Part shown: positions 1-7,041 of the stretch, one piece after another | Layout of the letters: each line of letters starts with the position of its first letter | How positions within the stretch are numbered: the stretch's first letter is position 1 | NCBI GenBank assembly: GCA_003520555.1 | Contig: DOUO01000146.1 | Coordinates: 1-22,482 of the forward strand | DNA length: 22,482 nt | Direction of reading: 5' to 3' | DNA from: Oscillospiraceae bacterium | GTDB taxonomy: Bacteria > Bacillota > Clostridia > Oscillospirales > Acutalibacteraceae | The notes under the pieces: generated by a model | What the model saw: the letters and a program-made list of their open reading frames with translations, nothing else | Database searches by the model: none | What the model was told of the DNA's origin: nothing | Program-made: the position numbers and the translations under genes

Positions 1-1121
1 ATTGTGCCTTCCTGGTCGTTTGTCTTCATGATAAGCAGTTCAATCTGATCGCCTACCTTAACAACATCCTCAGGCTTAACTGTAGGATCGTTTGAAAGCT
101 CGCTTACAGGAACAAAGCCTGTCTGCTTTCTGCCGACATCAACCTGTACTTCATTAGGCGCGATGCTAATGACTGTACCCATTACCCTCTCGTTAGTATT
201 TAAATTTTTGAGGGATTCCTCAAGCAACTCCTCAAAAGATTCTTCAACATTTGTTGTTTCACCGGATTTAATTTCTTCACTCATTGTATCCAGTACCTCC
301 TTTATTATCCTTGCAGGTGTTGACGCGCCTGCAGTTACGCCTATATTCCGCGATTTACGAAGCTGCTCCAAATCGAGCTCGCCGACGGTTTCAATAAGAA
401 CCGTGTTCGGGCACCGCTTTTTGCAGATATCAAAAAGCTTGTTTGTATTTGAACTGTGCCTGTCACCTATCACTATCATAAAGTCGGACTGAGCGGCAAT
501 TTCATCCGCCTCGTTTTGCCGAACTGACGTAGCATTACATATTGTATCAAAAATTTTTGAGTTTGTACATAGTTTTTTTATTTTTTTTACAGATTTTTTC
601 CATTCATTTGTATCAAATGTTGTTTGAGCAACAATTATTAACTGTTTATTTTTCTGTAAAAGAATATTAGGCAGAATTTCGTCTAATTCCGCCTCATTAT
701 TGAACGCCTGCCACGGACAATTGCAGTTGCCGATAATGCCCTGAACCTCGGGGTGATTCTTGTTTCCGGCAATCAAAACAATGTCGGTATCAGCGTTTGA
801 GTCCGCCACAATGCGGTGGATTTTCTTTACAAACGGACATGTTGCGTCACGGTAACTTACACCGCGTTCTTCAAGCAGGTCGGTTACGCTTTTAGGTACG
901 CCGTGCGAACGGATTATTAAGGTTTCACCGGGCTCAATCTCATCAACGCTTTCAACGGGACGGCAGCCCATATTCTTAAGCTCTCCGACCATTTCCATGT
1001 TGTGGATAATAGGGCCGAGCGTACAAACCCGGACTTTTTTATCAAGCAGGTCATAAACCATGTTAACCGCGCGGTTAACACCGAAGCAAAAGCCGGCGGA
1101 ATCAGCCTTTCTTATTGTCAA
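1..1121 (-). CDS. ispH: IspH (HMB-PP reductase) fused to S1 RNA-binding domain(s), partial
   Basis: IspH is the [4Fe-4S] enzyme of the last MEP-pathway step, reducing HMB-PP to IPP and DMAPP in the cytosol. The 373 visible codons carry the three cluster cysteines C12 (FCFG), C95 (DATCP) and C195 (TICNAT), plus H40, H73, H123 and E125 (HPE), at the spacing of E. coli IspH. After about residue 285 come a Glu-rich linker and an S1 motif from about residue 307, and the frame runs off the left edge. IspH-S1 fusions are known in Clostridia. The start is TTG at 1121: a GGGAGG lies 9 nt upstream, an in-frame stop lies just before it, and the next ATG would remove C12. It overlaps the end of plsC by 20 bp, which suggests translational coupling. 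The number of S1 repeats cannot be seen. Confidence 0.95.
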   Translation of the reverse strand, partial: MTIRKADSAGFCFGVNRAVNMVYDLLDKKVRVCTLGPIIHNMEMVGELKNMGCRPVESVDEIEPGETLIIRSHGVPKSVTDLLEERGVSYRDATCPFVKKIHRIVADSNADTDIVLIAGNKNHPEVQGIIGNCNCPWQAFNNEAELDEILPNILLQKNKQLIIVAQTTFDTNEWKKSVKKIKKLCTNSKIFDTICNATSVRQNEADEIAAQSDFMIVIGDRHSSNTNKLFDICKKRCPNTVLIETVGELDLEQLRKSRNIGVTAGASTPARIIKEVLDTMSEEIKSGETTNVEESFEELLEESLKNLNTNERVMGTVISIAPNEVQVDVGRKQTGFVPVSELSNDPTVKPEDVVKVGDQIELLIMKTNDQEGT

Positions 1122-1734
1122 CTCTGTCCGCCTCCCTCATTTTCTTAATTTCACCCATGATGGCGTTTGAGGCGTTTTTCAGCTCACGTCTGCCGCCGTC
1201 GGGAGTTAATCCCAATTCTTCGGGGCTGAGCGGTTTTGAAAAATGAATTACACGTTTGGCAAAACGGTGCTTCGGATTGCCGGTAATTGTGATACATGCC
1301 GGAATAACAGGAACCTGCATTTGTTGCGCGACAAGCGCGCAGCCGCTGCGCGGACGCATAAGCTCGCCGTTTTTGCTTCGTCCGCCCTCAAGGAAAATTG
1401 TCATTACGTTGCCTTCGCGTATAATATCCTCGCCGGTTTTAATTGCCTTGCCGTCGCCGGCTCCGCGTTCAACGGGAAACGCGCCGAGACTGCGAATTAT
1501 GAAGGAAAAAAATTTATTTTTAAAAAGCTCGGACTTAGCCATAAAATAAAGCCTTCTTTTTTGCGCCAAGCCAAGCAATACGGGGTCTGAAAAGGAAAGA
1601 TGGTTGCTGGCTAATATTAAACCGCCTTCCGCAGGCATGTTTTCCGCGCCGATTACCTTGTAACGGTAAATGAGCTTATAAACCGGCAGCAAGATGACCT
1701 TGCCTATTGAGTATAACACCTTGGATTGTCCCAT
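1102..1734 (-). CDS. plsC: 1-acyl-sn-glycerol-3-phosphate acyltransferase (PlsC/LPLAT family)
   Basis: This 210-residue protein belongs to the membrane-associated LPLAT family, which acylates lysophosphatidic acid to phosphatidic acid. The catalytic HX4D box is NHLSFSD (H45, D50). An FPVERG block follows, then FLEGGRS in place of the more usual FPEGTRS, and a VPVIPA block near residue 140. A hydrophobic, basic N-terminus (residues 1-25) fits membrane association. The ATG shares one base with the stop codon of cmk (TGATG), and AAAGGAG lies 8 nt upstream within cmk. The cmk-plsC-ispH/S1 order recurs in Clostridia. Acyl-donor preference cannot be read from the sequence. Confidence 0.93.
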   Translation of the reverse strand: MGQSKVLYSIGKVILLPVYKLIYRYKVIGAENMPAEGGLILASNHLSFSDPVLLGLAQKRRLYFMAKSELFKNKFFSFIIRSLGAFPVERGAGDGKAIKTGEDIIREGNVMTIFLEGGRSKNGELMRPRSGCALVAQQMQVPVIPACITITGNPKHRFAKRVIHFSKPLSPEELGLTPDGGRRELKNASNAIMGEIKKMREADRVDNKKG

Positions 1735-2402
1735 CAGATTTTCTCCTTTATAACATTTATAACAGCTTCAACGCTCTGCTCAAAATCAAGCTCGGTGGTG
1801 TCTACGGTAACGCTGTCATCGGCTGCCTTCAGGGGCGCGGTTTCGCGGTGAGTATCATTATAATCGCGTTCAATTACGTCGCTTAAAATATCCTCATATT
1901 TAACGCTCATTCCCTTTTCGATGAGTTCCTTGTAACGTCTGCCGGCACGCGCTTCGGGAGAAGCGGTGAGAAAGATTTTTACCTGAGCGTCGGGAAGCAC
2001 CACAGTGCCGATGTCGCGGCCGTCCATGATTACGTCGTGAGATTTTGCCATGTCACGCTGTAAATCAAGAAGATATGCGCGGACGTTGGGAATTGCCGAT
2101 ATTTTGGAAGCCGTCATTGACGCTTCGGGCGTGCGTATTTCACCGGAAACATCTTCTCCGTTCAAAAGTACAACCTGTTCGCCGAGCTCGTTAAAGGTAA
2201 GCTCAACCTTAATTTTTTTAAGTAGAACGTCAACCTCCGGAGAATCCGAGGGCGCGATATGCGCGCGTGTGGCGGCAAGTCCTATTGTGCGGTAAAGCGC
2301 GCCGGTGTCTACATAAATATAGCCAAGCTCCTTTGCGGCGCGTTTGGCGATAGAAGATTTACCTGCTCCGGCAGGTCCGTCAAGTGCTACTGCTATTGAC
2401 AT
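1734..2402 (-). CDS. cmk: Cytidylate kinase
   Basis: Cytidylate kinase phosphorylates CMP and dCMP with ATP. The 222-residue length is typical. Visible motifs are the P-loop GPAGAGKS at residues 9-16, YVDTGALYR, MDGRDIGTVV with the nucleotide-binding Arg-Asp, and FLTASPEARAGRR in the lid region. I chose ATG at 2402 because AAAGGA lies 9 nt upstream and MSIAVALDGPAG matches the usual N-terminus. An in-frame ATG at 2420 has no Shine-Dalgarno. The gene is tightly coupled to plsC, and 67 bp separate its start from the end of the upstream flavoprotein gene. Confidence 0.96.
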   Translation of the reverse strand: MSIAVALDGPAGAGKSSIAKRAAKELGYIYVDTGALYRTIGLAATRAHIAPSDSPEVDVLLKKIKVELTFNELGEQVVLLNGEDVSGEIRTPEASMTASKISAIPNVRAYLLDLQRDMAKSHDVIMDGRDIGTVVLPDAQVKIFLTASPEARAGRRYKELIEKGMSVKYEDILSDVIERDYNDTHRETAPLKAADDSVTVDTTELDFEQSVEAVINVIKEKI

Positions 2403-2469
2403 ATCTGTAAGTCCTTTCATTTTTGTATATTATAAAACGATATTGCTGTTATCTTTGAAAACCGGTAAA

Positions 2470-3696
2470 CTAAACGCAGCTTTGCCCGGCGAGTCTGCCG
2501 GTACTCCACGCGATTTGAAGGTTAAAGCCGCCGGTATAAGCGTCGCAGTCAATGACCTCGCCCGCGAAATATAATCCCGAAACAAGCTTGCTTTCCATTG
2601 TTTTCGGATTGATTTCGGAGGTTTTTACGCCGCCCGATGTAACAATTGCCTCTTCTATAGGCCGAAATCCGCTGAGTCTGATTTCAAAGCCCTTTAAAAG
2701 CTTTGCCAGCGCGCGGCGTTCTTCCTTATTTATTACGTTGCACTTTTTGTCAAAAGGCACTCCCCACCTCTTTAGGACGGGGACGATAATTTTCTTTGGT
2801 AAAAGCTTTGAAAACGAATTTGAAACATCACGGTTGTGATTTGTATTGAACTCGTTTTGAAGCCGTTTTTCAAGCTGTTCCAACGTAAGCGCCGGCTTAA
2901 GGTCAATTACGGCGGTATACTGATTTTCCCGTATTTCACGGATGTGCGAGCTTGCTGACAAAACAATGGGGCCGCTGATACCGAAGTGAGTGAACAGCAT
3001 TTCGCCGAAATCGGTATATATTTCTTTTTTAGAATTATTTTCAATTATTCTGACAGCGACATTTTTTAACGCCAGTCCTTGCATGCTTTTGCAGTCATCC
3101 GGACTTTCAAGCGGAACGAGCGATGGCTTAAGCGGTGTAACCGTGTGTCCTGCCTGACGCGCAAGGATGTAGCCGTCGCCTGTTGAACCTGTAAGAGGAT
3201 AGCTTTTGCCGCCGCAGCAAATTATTACGCTGTCGGCATAATATGTTTCGTTTACACATTCAACTCCCACAGCCTCGCCGTTTTCGGTGACGAGTGATAC
3301 CGCTGTATCATTTACGATTTTTACGCCCGAATCAAGCGCAAATCGGCGCATTGCGTCAACAATATCCACCGCCTTGTCCGACTGAGGAAACACCCGGTTG
3401 CCGCGTTCGGTTTTTGACGGAACACCGAGATTTTCAAAAAAAGCAATAGTATCAAGTGGCGTGAAATTATTGATTGCCGAATACAAAAACCTGCCGTTTA
3501 CCGGCACATTGTTGATGAAGGATTGAACATCGCAGTTATTGCAAAAATTGCATCGTCCCTTGCCGGTTATCATTAGCTTTCTTCCGACGCGGGCGTTTTT
3601 TTCAATAAGCGTGACCTTCGCGCCGTATTCCGCGGCTGAACCTGCCGCCATAAGTCCCGCTGCTCCTGCGCCGACAACGACAACCTTTTTAAACAT
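2470..3696 (-). CDS. HI0933-family FAD-dependent oxidoreductase (YhiN/BaiN-like)
   Basis: This 408-residue flavoprotein has an N-terminal Rossmann FAD-binding motif (GAGAAG at residues 9-14, with an acidic residue ending the second strand in LIEK). The HI0933-family signature follows: GRKLMITGKGRCNFCN, CGGKSYPLTGSTGDGY, LFTHFGISGP, and a C-terminal GLYFAGEVID...GGFNLQIAWSTG that closes the FAD site. Family members are annotated as NAD(P)/FAD-dependent oxidoreductases, and BaiN from bile-acid 7-dehydroxylating clostridia belongs here, but the physiological substrate of most is unknown. ATG at 3696 is preferred because the conserved MFKKVVVVGAG start follows a GGAG 6 nt upstream. It overlaps the regulator gene by 8 bp. 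No bile-acid genes are nearby, so I assign no specific reaction. Confidence 0.9.
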   Translation of the reverse strand: MFKKVVVVGAGAAGLMAAGSAAEYGAKVTLIEKNARVGRKLMITGKGRCNFCNNCDVQSFINNVPVNGRFLYSAINNFTPLDTIAFFENLGVPSKTERGNRVFPQSDKAVDIVDAMRRFALDSGVKIVNDTAVSLVTENGEAVGVECVNETYYADSVIICCGGKSYPLTGSTGDGYILARQAGHTVTPLKPSLVPLESPDDCKSMQGLALKNVAVRIIENNSKKEIYTDFGEMLFTHFGISGPIVLSASSHIREIRENQYTAVIDLKPALTLEQLEKRLQNEFNTNHNRDVSNSFSKLLPKKIIVPVLKRWGVPFDKKCNVINKEERRALAKLLKGFEIRLSGFRPIEEAIVTSGGVKTSEINPKTMESKLVSGLYFAGEVIDCDAYTGGFNLQIAWSTGRLAGQSCV

Positions 3697-4570
3697 CCTG
3701 CTCCGCCTTTTCATCATGATTTGCGTAAACGCCGTCACGGTTCCAAACCTGCTCAAGCTTGCGGAAGGTTTCGCTTACCTCATCCTTCTTCTTAAGAACC
3801 GTCGCGACGATAAGCGCGTTTATAAGGCTGAGAGGAGCCACAAGCGAATCTACGATTGAAGCCATGTCGCTTCGGGCGATGAGAATTGAGTCGGCAGACT
3901 GAACCAAAGGTGAAGCCATGCTGTCGGTAATCGCAATCGCGTGGGCTCCGCGTGAACGCGCGAAGTCCATTGCCTCAACAGCCATTTTGCTGTAACGCGG
4001 AAACGATACGCCTATGATAACATCGTCCTCGGTCATACGGAAAATATGCTCGTAGGTAGATGTCGGCGATGTGGTGTTGATTGTAACAACGTTGTCAAAG
4101 ATAAGTTCAAAATAATAGGCGAGAAAATTGGCGATGGCGGCGGTTGAACGCACACCGAAGATATAAATTCGCTTTGCCGCGCAGATTTCATCAACCGCGC
4201 GGTTGAAATCCTTGTGCGAAGTTTCCTCAATTGTACGGCGGATTTTTTCAATATCCTGCTCCAAAACGCTGTCGAGCACGTTTGCGTCGCCTATTCTGTC
4301 CGAAGTGACCTCAATGCGCTGAACAGATGTAAGCTTGTTGCGAATCATCTCCTGCATTGCCTTTTGAAGTCTCGGATAACCGTCATAGCCAAGCTCGGTA
4401 GCAAATCGCACTACGGTGCTTTCGCTTACTCCAACGGTTTCTCCGAGCTTTGAGGCGGTCATGAACGCCGCCTTGTCGTAATGCTCCTCAATGTAAAGCG
4501 CAATACGCTTTTGTCCCTTTGAAAAGCTGTTCATCATTAAGTCGATTCTGGTAAGTAAATGTGTTATCAT
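3689..4570 (-). CDS. RpiR/MurR-family transcriptional regulator (HTH + SIS)
   Basis: This 293-residue protein has an N-terminal RpiR-type helix-turn-helix at about residues 1-77 (TASKLGETVGVSESTVVRFATELGYDG contains the helices) and a sugar-isomerase (SIS) domain at about residues 125-265. The SIS motifs are IYIFGVRSTAAIAN, VIIGVSFPRYS, and GAHAIAITD. RpiR proteins sense phosphosugars. AGGAG lies 5 nt before the ATG. It is the first gene of the minus-strand cluster, and its own predicted promoter lies under a strong inverted repeat, consistent with autoregulation. The effector and the wider target genes are not identifiable here. The divergent hisHF operon is a candidate target. Confidence 0.93.
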   Translation of the reverse strand: MITHLLTRIDLMMNSFSKGQKRIALYIEEHYDKAAFMTASKLGETVGVSESTVVRFATELGYDGYPRLQKAMQEMIRNKLTSVQRIEVTSDRIGDANVLDSVLEQDIEKIRRTIEETSHKDFNRAVDEICAAKRIYIFGVRSTAAIANFLAYYFELIFDNVVTINTTSPTSTYEHIFRMTEDDVIIGVSFPRYSKMAVEAMDFARSRGAHAIAITDSMASPLVQSADSILIARSDMASIVDSLVAPLSLINALIVATVLKKKDEVSETFRKLEQVWNRDGVYANHDEKAEQDV

Positions 4571-4626
4571 TTTTTCTCCTGTATTATAAAAGGCGTTGCC
4601 TTGGGTTATTTTGCGATTGTTATTTC

Positions 4627-4655
4627 ATTTTATCACATTGACTTGCAAAATTCAA
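4627..4655 (-). promoter_or_regulatory. Predicted sigma-A promoter of the rpiR-type gene
   Basis: Read on the minus strand, TTGAAT (4655-4650) and TAAAAT (4632-4627) are separated by exactly 17 bp. They lie about 57 bp upstream of the regulator's ATG. The -35 and spacer are overlaid by the inverted repeat at 4641-4668. Confidence 0.65.
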
Positions 4656-4668
4656 TGATTTTGCAAGT
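4641..4668. repeat. 11-bp perfect inverted repeat, candidate RpiR operator
   Basis: Arms ACTTGCAAAAT (4641-4651) and ATTTTGCAAGT (4658-4668) are perfect complements around a 6-nt spacer. There is no T-run, so it is not a terminator. It sits over the -35 and spacer of the regulator's predicted promoter. TTGCAAAAT from the left arm recurs at 4716-4724 in the hisH promoter. A dimeric DNA-binding protein site is the simplest reading. Confidence 0.75.
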
Positions 4669-4715
4669 TTAAATACCAAAATCACAAATATTTATGAAGT
4701 GTGTTATTGTTGGTG

Positions 4716-4744
4716 TTGCAAAATACGGTCTGCTATGTTAAAAT
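4716..4744 (+). promoter_or_regulatory. Predicted sigma-A promoter of hisHF, overlapping a third half-site
   Basis: TTGCAA (4716-4721) and TAAAAT (4739-4744) have a 17-bp spacer and lie about 30 bp upstream of the hisH start codon. The -35 hexamer is the start of a TTGCAAAAT copy identical to the arm of the upstream inverted repeat. A GGAG at 4761-4764 serves as the hisH ribosome binding site, 8 nt before the ATG. Confidence 0.65.
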
Positions 4745-4772
4745 ATACTATACTTGATACGGAGATGATTTA

Positions 4773-5387
4773 ATGATTGCTGTAATTGACTACAACGCCG
4801 GTAATTTGCAAAGCGTTTACAAGGCGTTTAAGCACATTGGCTGCGACTGCTTTATTACGCGCGACCGCGACAGGATTATGAACGCCGACGGCGCTGTGCT
4901 GCCGGGTGTAGGTTCATTCGGGGACACGGTTGACACGCTTGAAAAATTCGGAATAAAGCAGGTTGTAATTGATTTTATAAACAGCGGAAAACCGTTTTTG
5001 GGCATTTGTCTCGGCTTGCAGCTATTGTTTCCGCACAGCGAGGAAAGTCCGGAAGCCGAAGGCTTGGGAGTGTTTGACGGTGAAATACGCAGAATCCCGA
5101 ACGGCGAAGGCTTAAAAATTCCGCACATGGGCTGGAACAGTCTGCGCGTCAACAAGGACAGCAGGCTTTTTAAGGGAATTGAGGATAATCCGTACGTTTA
5201 CTTTGTACATTCCTACTACCTTGACGCGGCTGACAAAAGCATTGTGGCGGCAAACACCGAGTACGGAGTGACCATTGACGCGGCGGTTGAAAAGGGCAAT
5301 GTTTTCGCCACGCAGTTCCACCCCGAAAAAAGCGGCGAGCTCGGTTTGCAAATTCTTAAAAACTTTGCTGAGATTGCGGAGGGTTAA
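4773..5387 (+). CDS. hisH: Imidazole glycerol phosphate synthase, glutaminase subunit
   Basis: HisH is the glutamine amidotransferase subunit that releases ammonia for HisF in histidine (and AICAR) synthesis. The 204 residues match the usual length. The class I triad is complete: the nucleophile C79 in GICLGLQ, and H183 and E185 in QFHPEKSG. The oxyanion-region PGVGSFG and the HMGWN motif are present. hisF follows after one base. No other histidine genes are in the window, so the rest of the pathway must be elsewhere or absent. Confidence 0.96.
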   Translation: MIAVIDYNAGNLQSVYKAFKHIGCDCFITRDRDRIMNADGAVLPGVGSFGDTVDTLEKFGIKQVVIDFINSGKPFLGICLGLQLLFPHSEESPEAEGLGVFDGEIRRIPNGEGLKIPHMGWNSLRVNKDSRLFKGIEDNPYVYFVHSYYLDAADKSIVAANTEYGVTIDAAVEKGNVFATQFHPEKSGELGLQILKNFAEIAEG

Positions 5388-5388
5388 T

Positions 5389-6144
5389 ATGTACGCAAAA
5401 AGAATAATTCCCTGCCTGGATGTAAAAAACGGCAGGGTTGTTAAGGGCATGAGCTTTGTAAATCTGGTTGACGCGGGCGACCCTGTTGAGTGCGCGAAAA
5501 AGTACGACGAGCAGGGCGCGGACGAGTTGGTTTTTCTTGATATAACCGCTTCAAGCGATTCGCGCAATATAACGATTGACATGGTTGAAAAGGTTGCAGA
5601 TACCATATTTATTCCGTTCACCGTAGGCGGCGGAATACGCAGCGTCGATGATTTTAACGCGCTGCTGAGAGCAGGCGCGGACAAGGTTTCGGTTAACTCA
5701 GCGGCAGTGTACCGTCCCGAGCTTATAAGCGAAGCTGCATATAAATTCGGAAGCCAGTGCGTTGTTGCCGCAATTGACGCAAAACGCAAGGGAGACAGCT
5801 GGGAGGTCTACGTTAACGGCGGCAGAAAGCCGATGGGAATTGACGCTGTAGAGTGGGCTGTTAAATGCGCCGAGCTCGGAGCGGGCGAAATTTTACTGAC
5901 CAGCATGGACGAGGACGGACAGAAAAAAGGATATGATTTGGGACTGACAAAAGCAGTAAGCGAAAGGGTTAACATTCCCGTTATTGCAAGCGGCGGCGCA
6001 GGCGCGCTAAGTCATTTTTACGACGCGTTTACAACAGGCAAGGCGGACGCGGTGCTTGCGGCTTCGCTGTTCCACTTTGGTGAAATACCGATTCCCGAGT
6101 TAAAGGAGTATTTGAAAAACAAGGGTATTTCGGTCAGGATATAA
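5389..6144 (+). CDS. hisF: Imidazole glycerol phosphate synthase, cyclase subunit
   Basis: HisF is the (beta/alpha)8 barrel that uses HisH-derived ammonia to turn PRFAR into imidazole glycerol phosphate and AICAR. It has 251 residues, the normal size. The catalytic aspartates D11 ([13 protein letters not shown]) and D130 (VAAIDAKR) sit at the canonical numbers, and the phosphate-binding loops VGGGIRS and ASGGAGAL are present. ATG at 5389 follows GGAGG by 6 nt and lies one base after the hisH stop. Longer in-frame extensions would run inside hisH and have no family support. A strong terminator lies about 30 bp downstream. Confidence 0.97.
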   Translation: MYAKRIIPCLDVKNGRVVKGMSFVNLVDAGDPVECAKKYDEQGADELVFLDITASSDSRNITIDMVEKVADTIFIPFTVGGGIRSVDDFNALLRAGADKVSVNSAAVYRPELISEAAYKFGSQCVVAAIDAKRKGDSWEVYVNGGRKPMGIDAVEWAVKCAELGAGEILLTSMDEDGQKKGYDLGLTKAVSERVNIPVIASGGAGALSHFYDAFTTGKADAVLAASLFHFGEIPIPELKEYLKNKGISVRI

Positions 6145-6173
6145 CAACGCTCAAGGCTAATCAATTTAAGCAG

Positions 6174-6203
6174 AAAAGGCTTCCGGTCAGGGAAGCCTTT
6201 TTT
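6174..6203. terminator. Bidirectional intrinsic terminator between hisF and the sseB-like gene
   Basis: A perfect 11-bp stem, AAAAGGCTTCC (6174-6184) with GGAAGCCTTTT (6191-6201), has a 6-nt loop. A six-T run is on the plus side, and the stem's own A-tract provides Ts on the minus side. It separates two convergent transcription units. Confidence 0.93.
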
Positions 6204-6206
6204 ACG

Positions 6207-7028
6207 TTAATCCTCTTGTTTTTTATAGAAGGGCTCAATTCCTTTAACGGCGTTTCTGGCAAATTCCATTGAGAACGGCATCATTGAAAGCTCGTTATCC
6301 TCGTCGATGAACGGCTTTGCAACCTCGGAAATTGCGTCAAAGGTCTGCTCCATGTTTCCTACGAAGTCAACAACAATGAAGTAGCTCATTTTACCGTCCT
6401 GCTCAAGCATCCTGAGAAACGCGGCGTTTACTCCGGGTTCGGTCTGGAAATGATTGATTAAAGCCGCCATCATATCAATCGGGTAATCATCCGGCTCGCT
6501 GAGCTTGATTGCCGCGCCGTTTTTGAGTGTATTTTTTTCACGACGCAGATAGTCGCGCTGCTGCTTGATTCCGATTGTCATTGGCTTGGGGAAGGTTACG
6601 CTTTTTCCGAAGGGATTAATTACAAAACCCATTACGCCCGCCTTGGGGTCCGAAACCATTTCGGCAAGGCTGTCAAAGTCGGTAACAACCTTTTGAGCGT
6701 CGTTTGCGCCCTTCCACTTTTTAAGCTCTTCAATGTCGGTGAATACTCCGAAGAACTTTTCCTTGTTGCCGTTTTCAAGCAGACGGAACTGAACCTGAGT
6801 TGAGTTTCCCATAACTGTTTTGCCGTTTTCCGTGCGCGCGTTGGGAATCTGCTTTACAAGCGCGGGCAAAATAAACTTTGCCTCAACCACCTGTGAAATC
6901 ATTGCGTTTATATTTTCGGGACTGCCGTCAGCCTGCATTGTCTCAATCGCTTTGCAAAGCTCGGGGTTTTTTATTTGCTCGGCAGGCACGTTGCTGCCTT
7001 CCATCTTAACGTTTTTAAGCTCGCTCAT
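6207..7028 (-). CDS. SseB-family protein (enhanced serine sensitivity family)
   Basis: This 273-residue, apparently cytosolic protein has no signal peptide or membrane segment. Residues about 40-160 resemble the SseB N-terminal fold (AKFILPALV early, VTDFDSLAEMV, then GVMGFVINPFGKSVTF). The remainder resembles the SseB C-terminal domain, with EPGVNAAFLRML and YFIVVDFVGN near residues 215-240. The biochemical role of SseB proteins is not established. The family is named for E. coli SseB, linked to serine sensitivity. ATG at 7028 is set by GGAGG 7 nt upstream. The gene starts 13 bp after the amylase ends with no terminator between, so the two are probably co-transcribed. Confidence 0.82.
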   Translation of the reverse strand: MSELKNVKMEGSNVPAEQIKNPELCKAIETMQADGSPENINAMISQVVEAKFILPALVKQIPNARTENGKTVMGNSTQVQFRLLENGNKEKFFGVFTDIEELKKWKGANDAQKVVTDFDSLAEMVSDPKAGVMGFVINPFGKSVTFPKPMTIGIKQQRDYLRREKNTLKNGAAIKLSEPDDYPIDMMAALINHFQTEPGVNAAFLRMLEQDGKMSYFIVVDFVGNMEQTFDAISEVAKPFIDEDNELSMMPFSMEFARNAVKGIEPFYKKQED

Positions 7029-7041
7029 TTTTATTCCTCCG

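Noticed and set aside
2421..2469. Separate promoter for cmk in the gap after the flavoprotein gene
   Set aside because: A TATAAT is visible on the minus strand, but no acceptable -35 lies at 16-18 bp. Co-transcription from the rpiR promoter is simpler.
4191..4206. 16-bp palindrome in rpiR as an operator
   Set aside because: It is within coding sequence and is largely explained by Asn-Arg-Ala-Val codons. No promoter is nearby.
5112..5789. 225-codon open frame on the minus strand opposite hisH/hisF
   Set aside because: It lies antisense to two well-supported enzymes with intact catalytic motifs. Its protein has no recognisable family features, and no ribosome binding site was identified.
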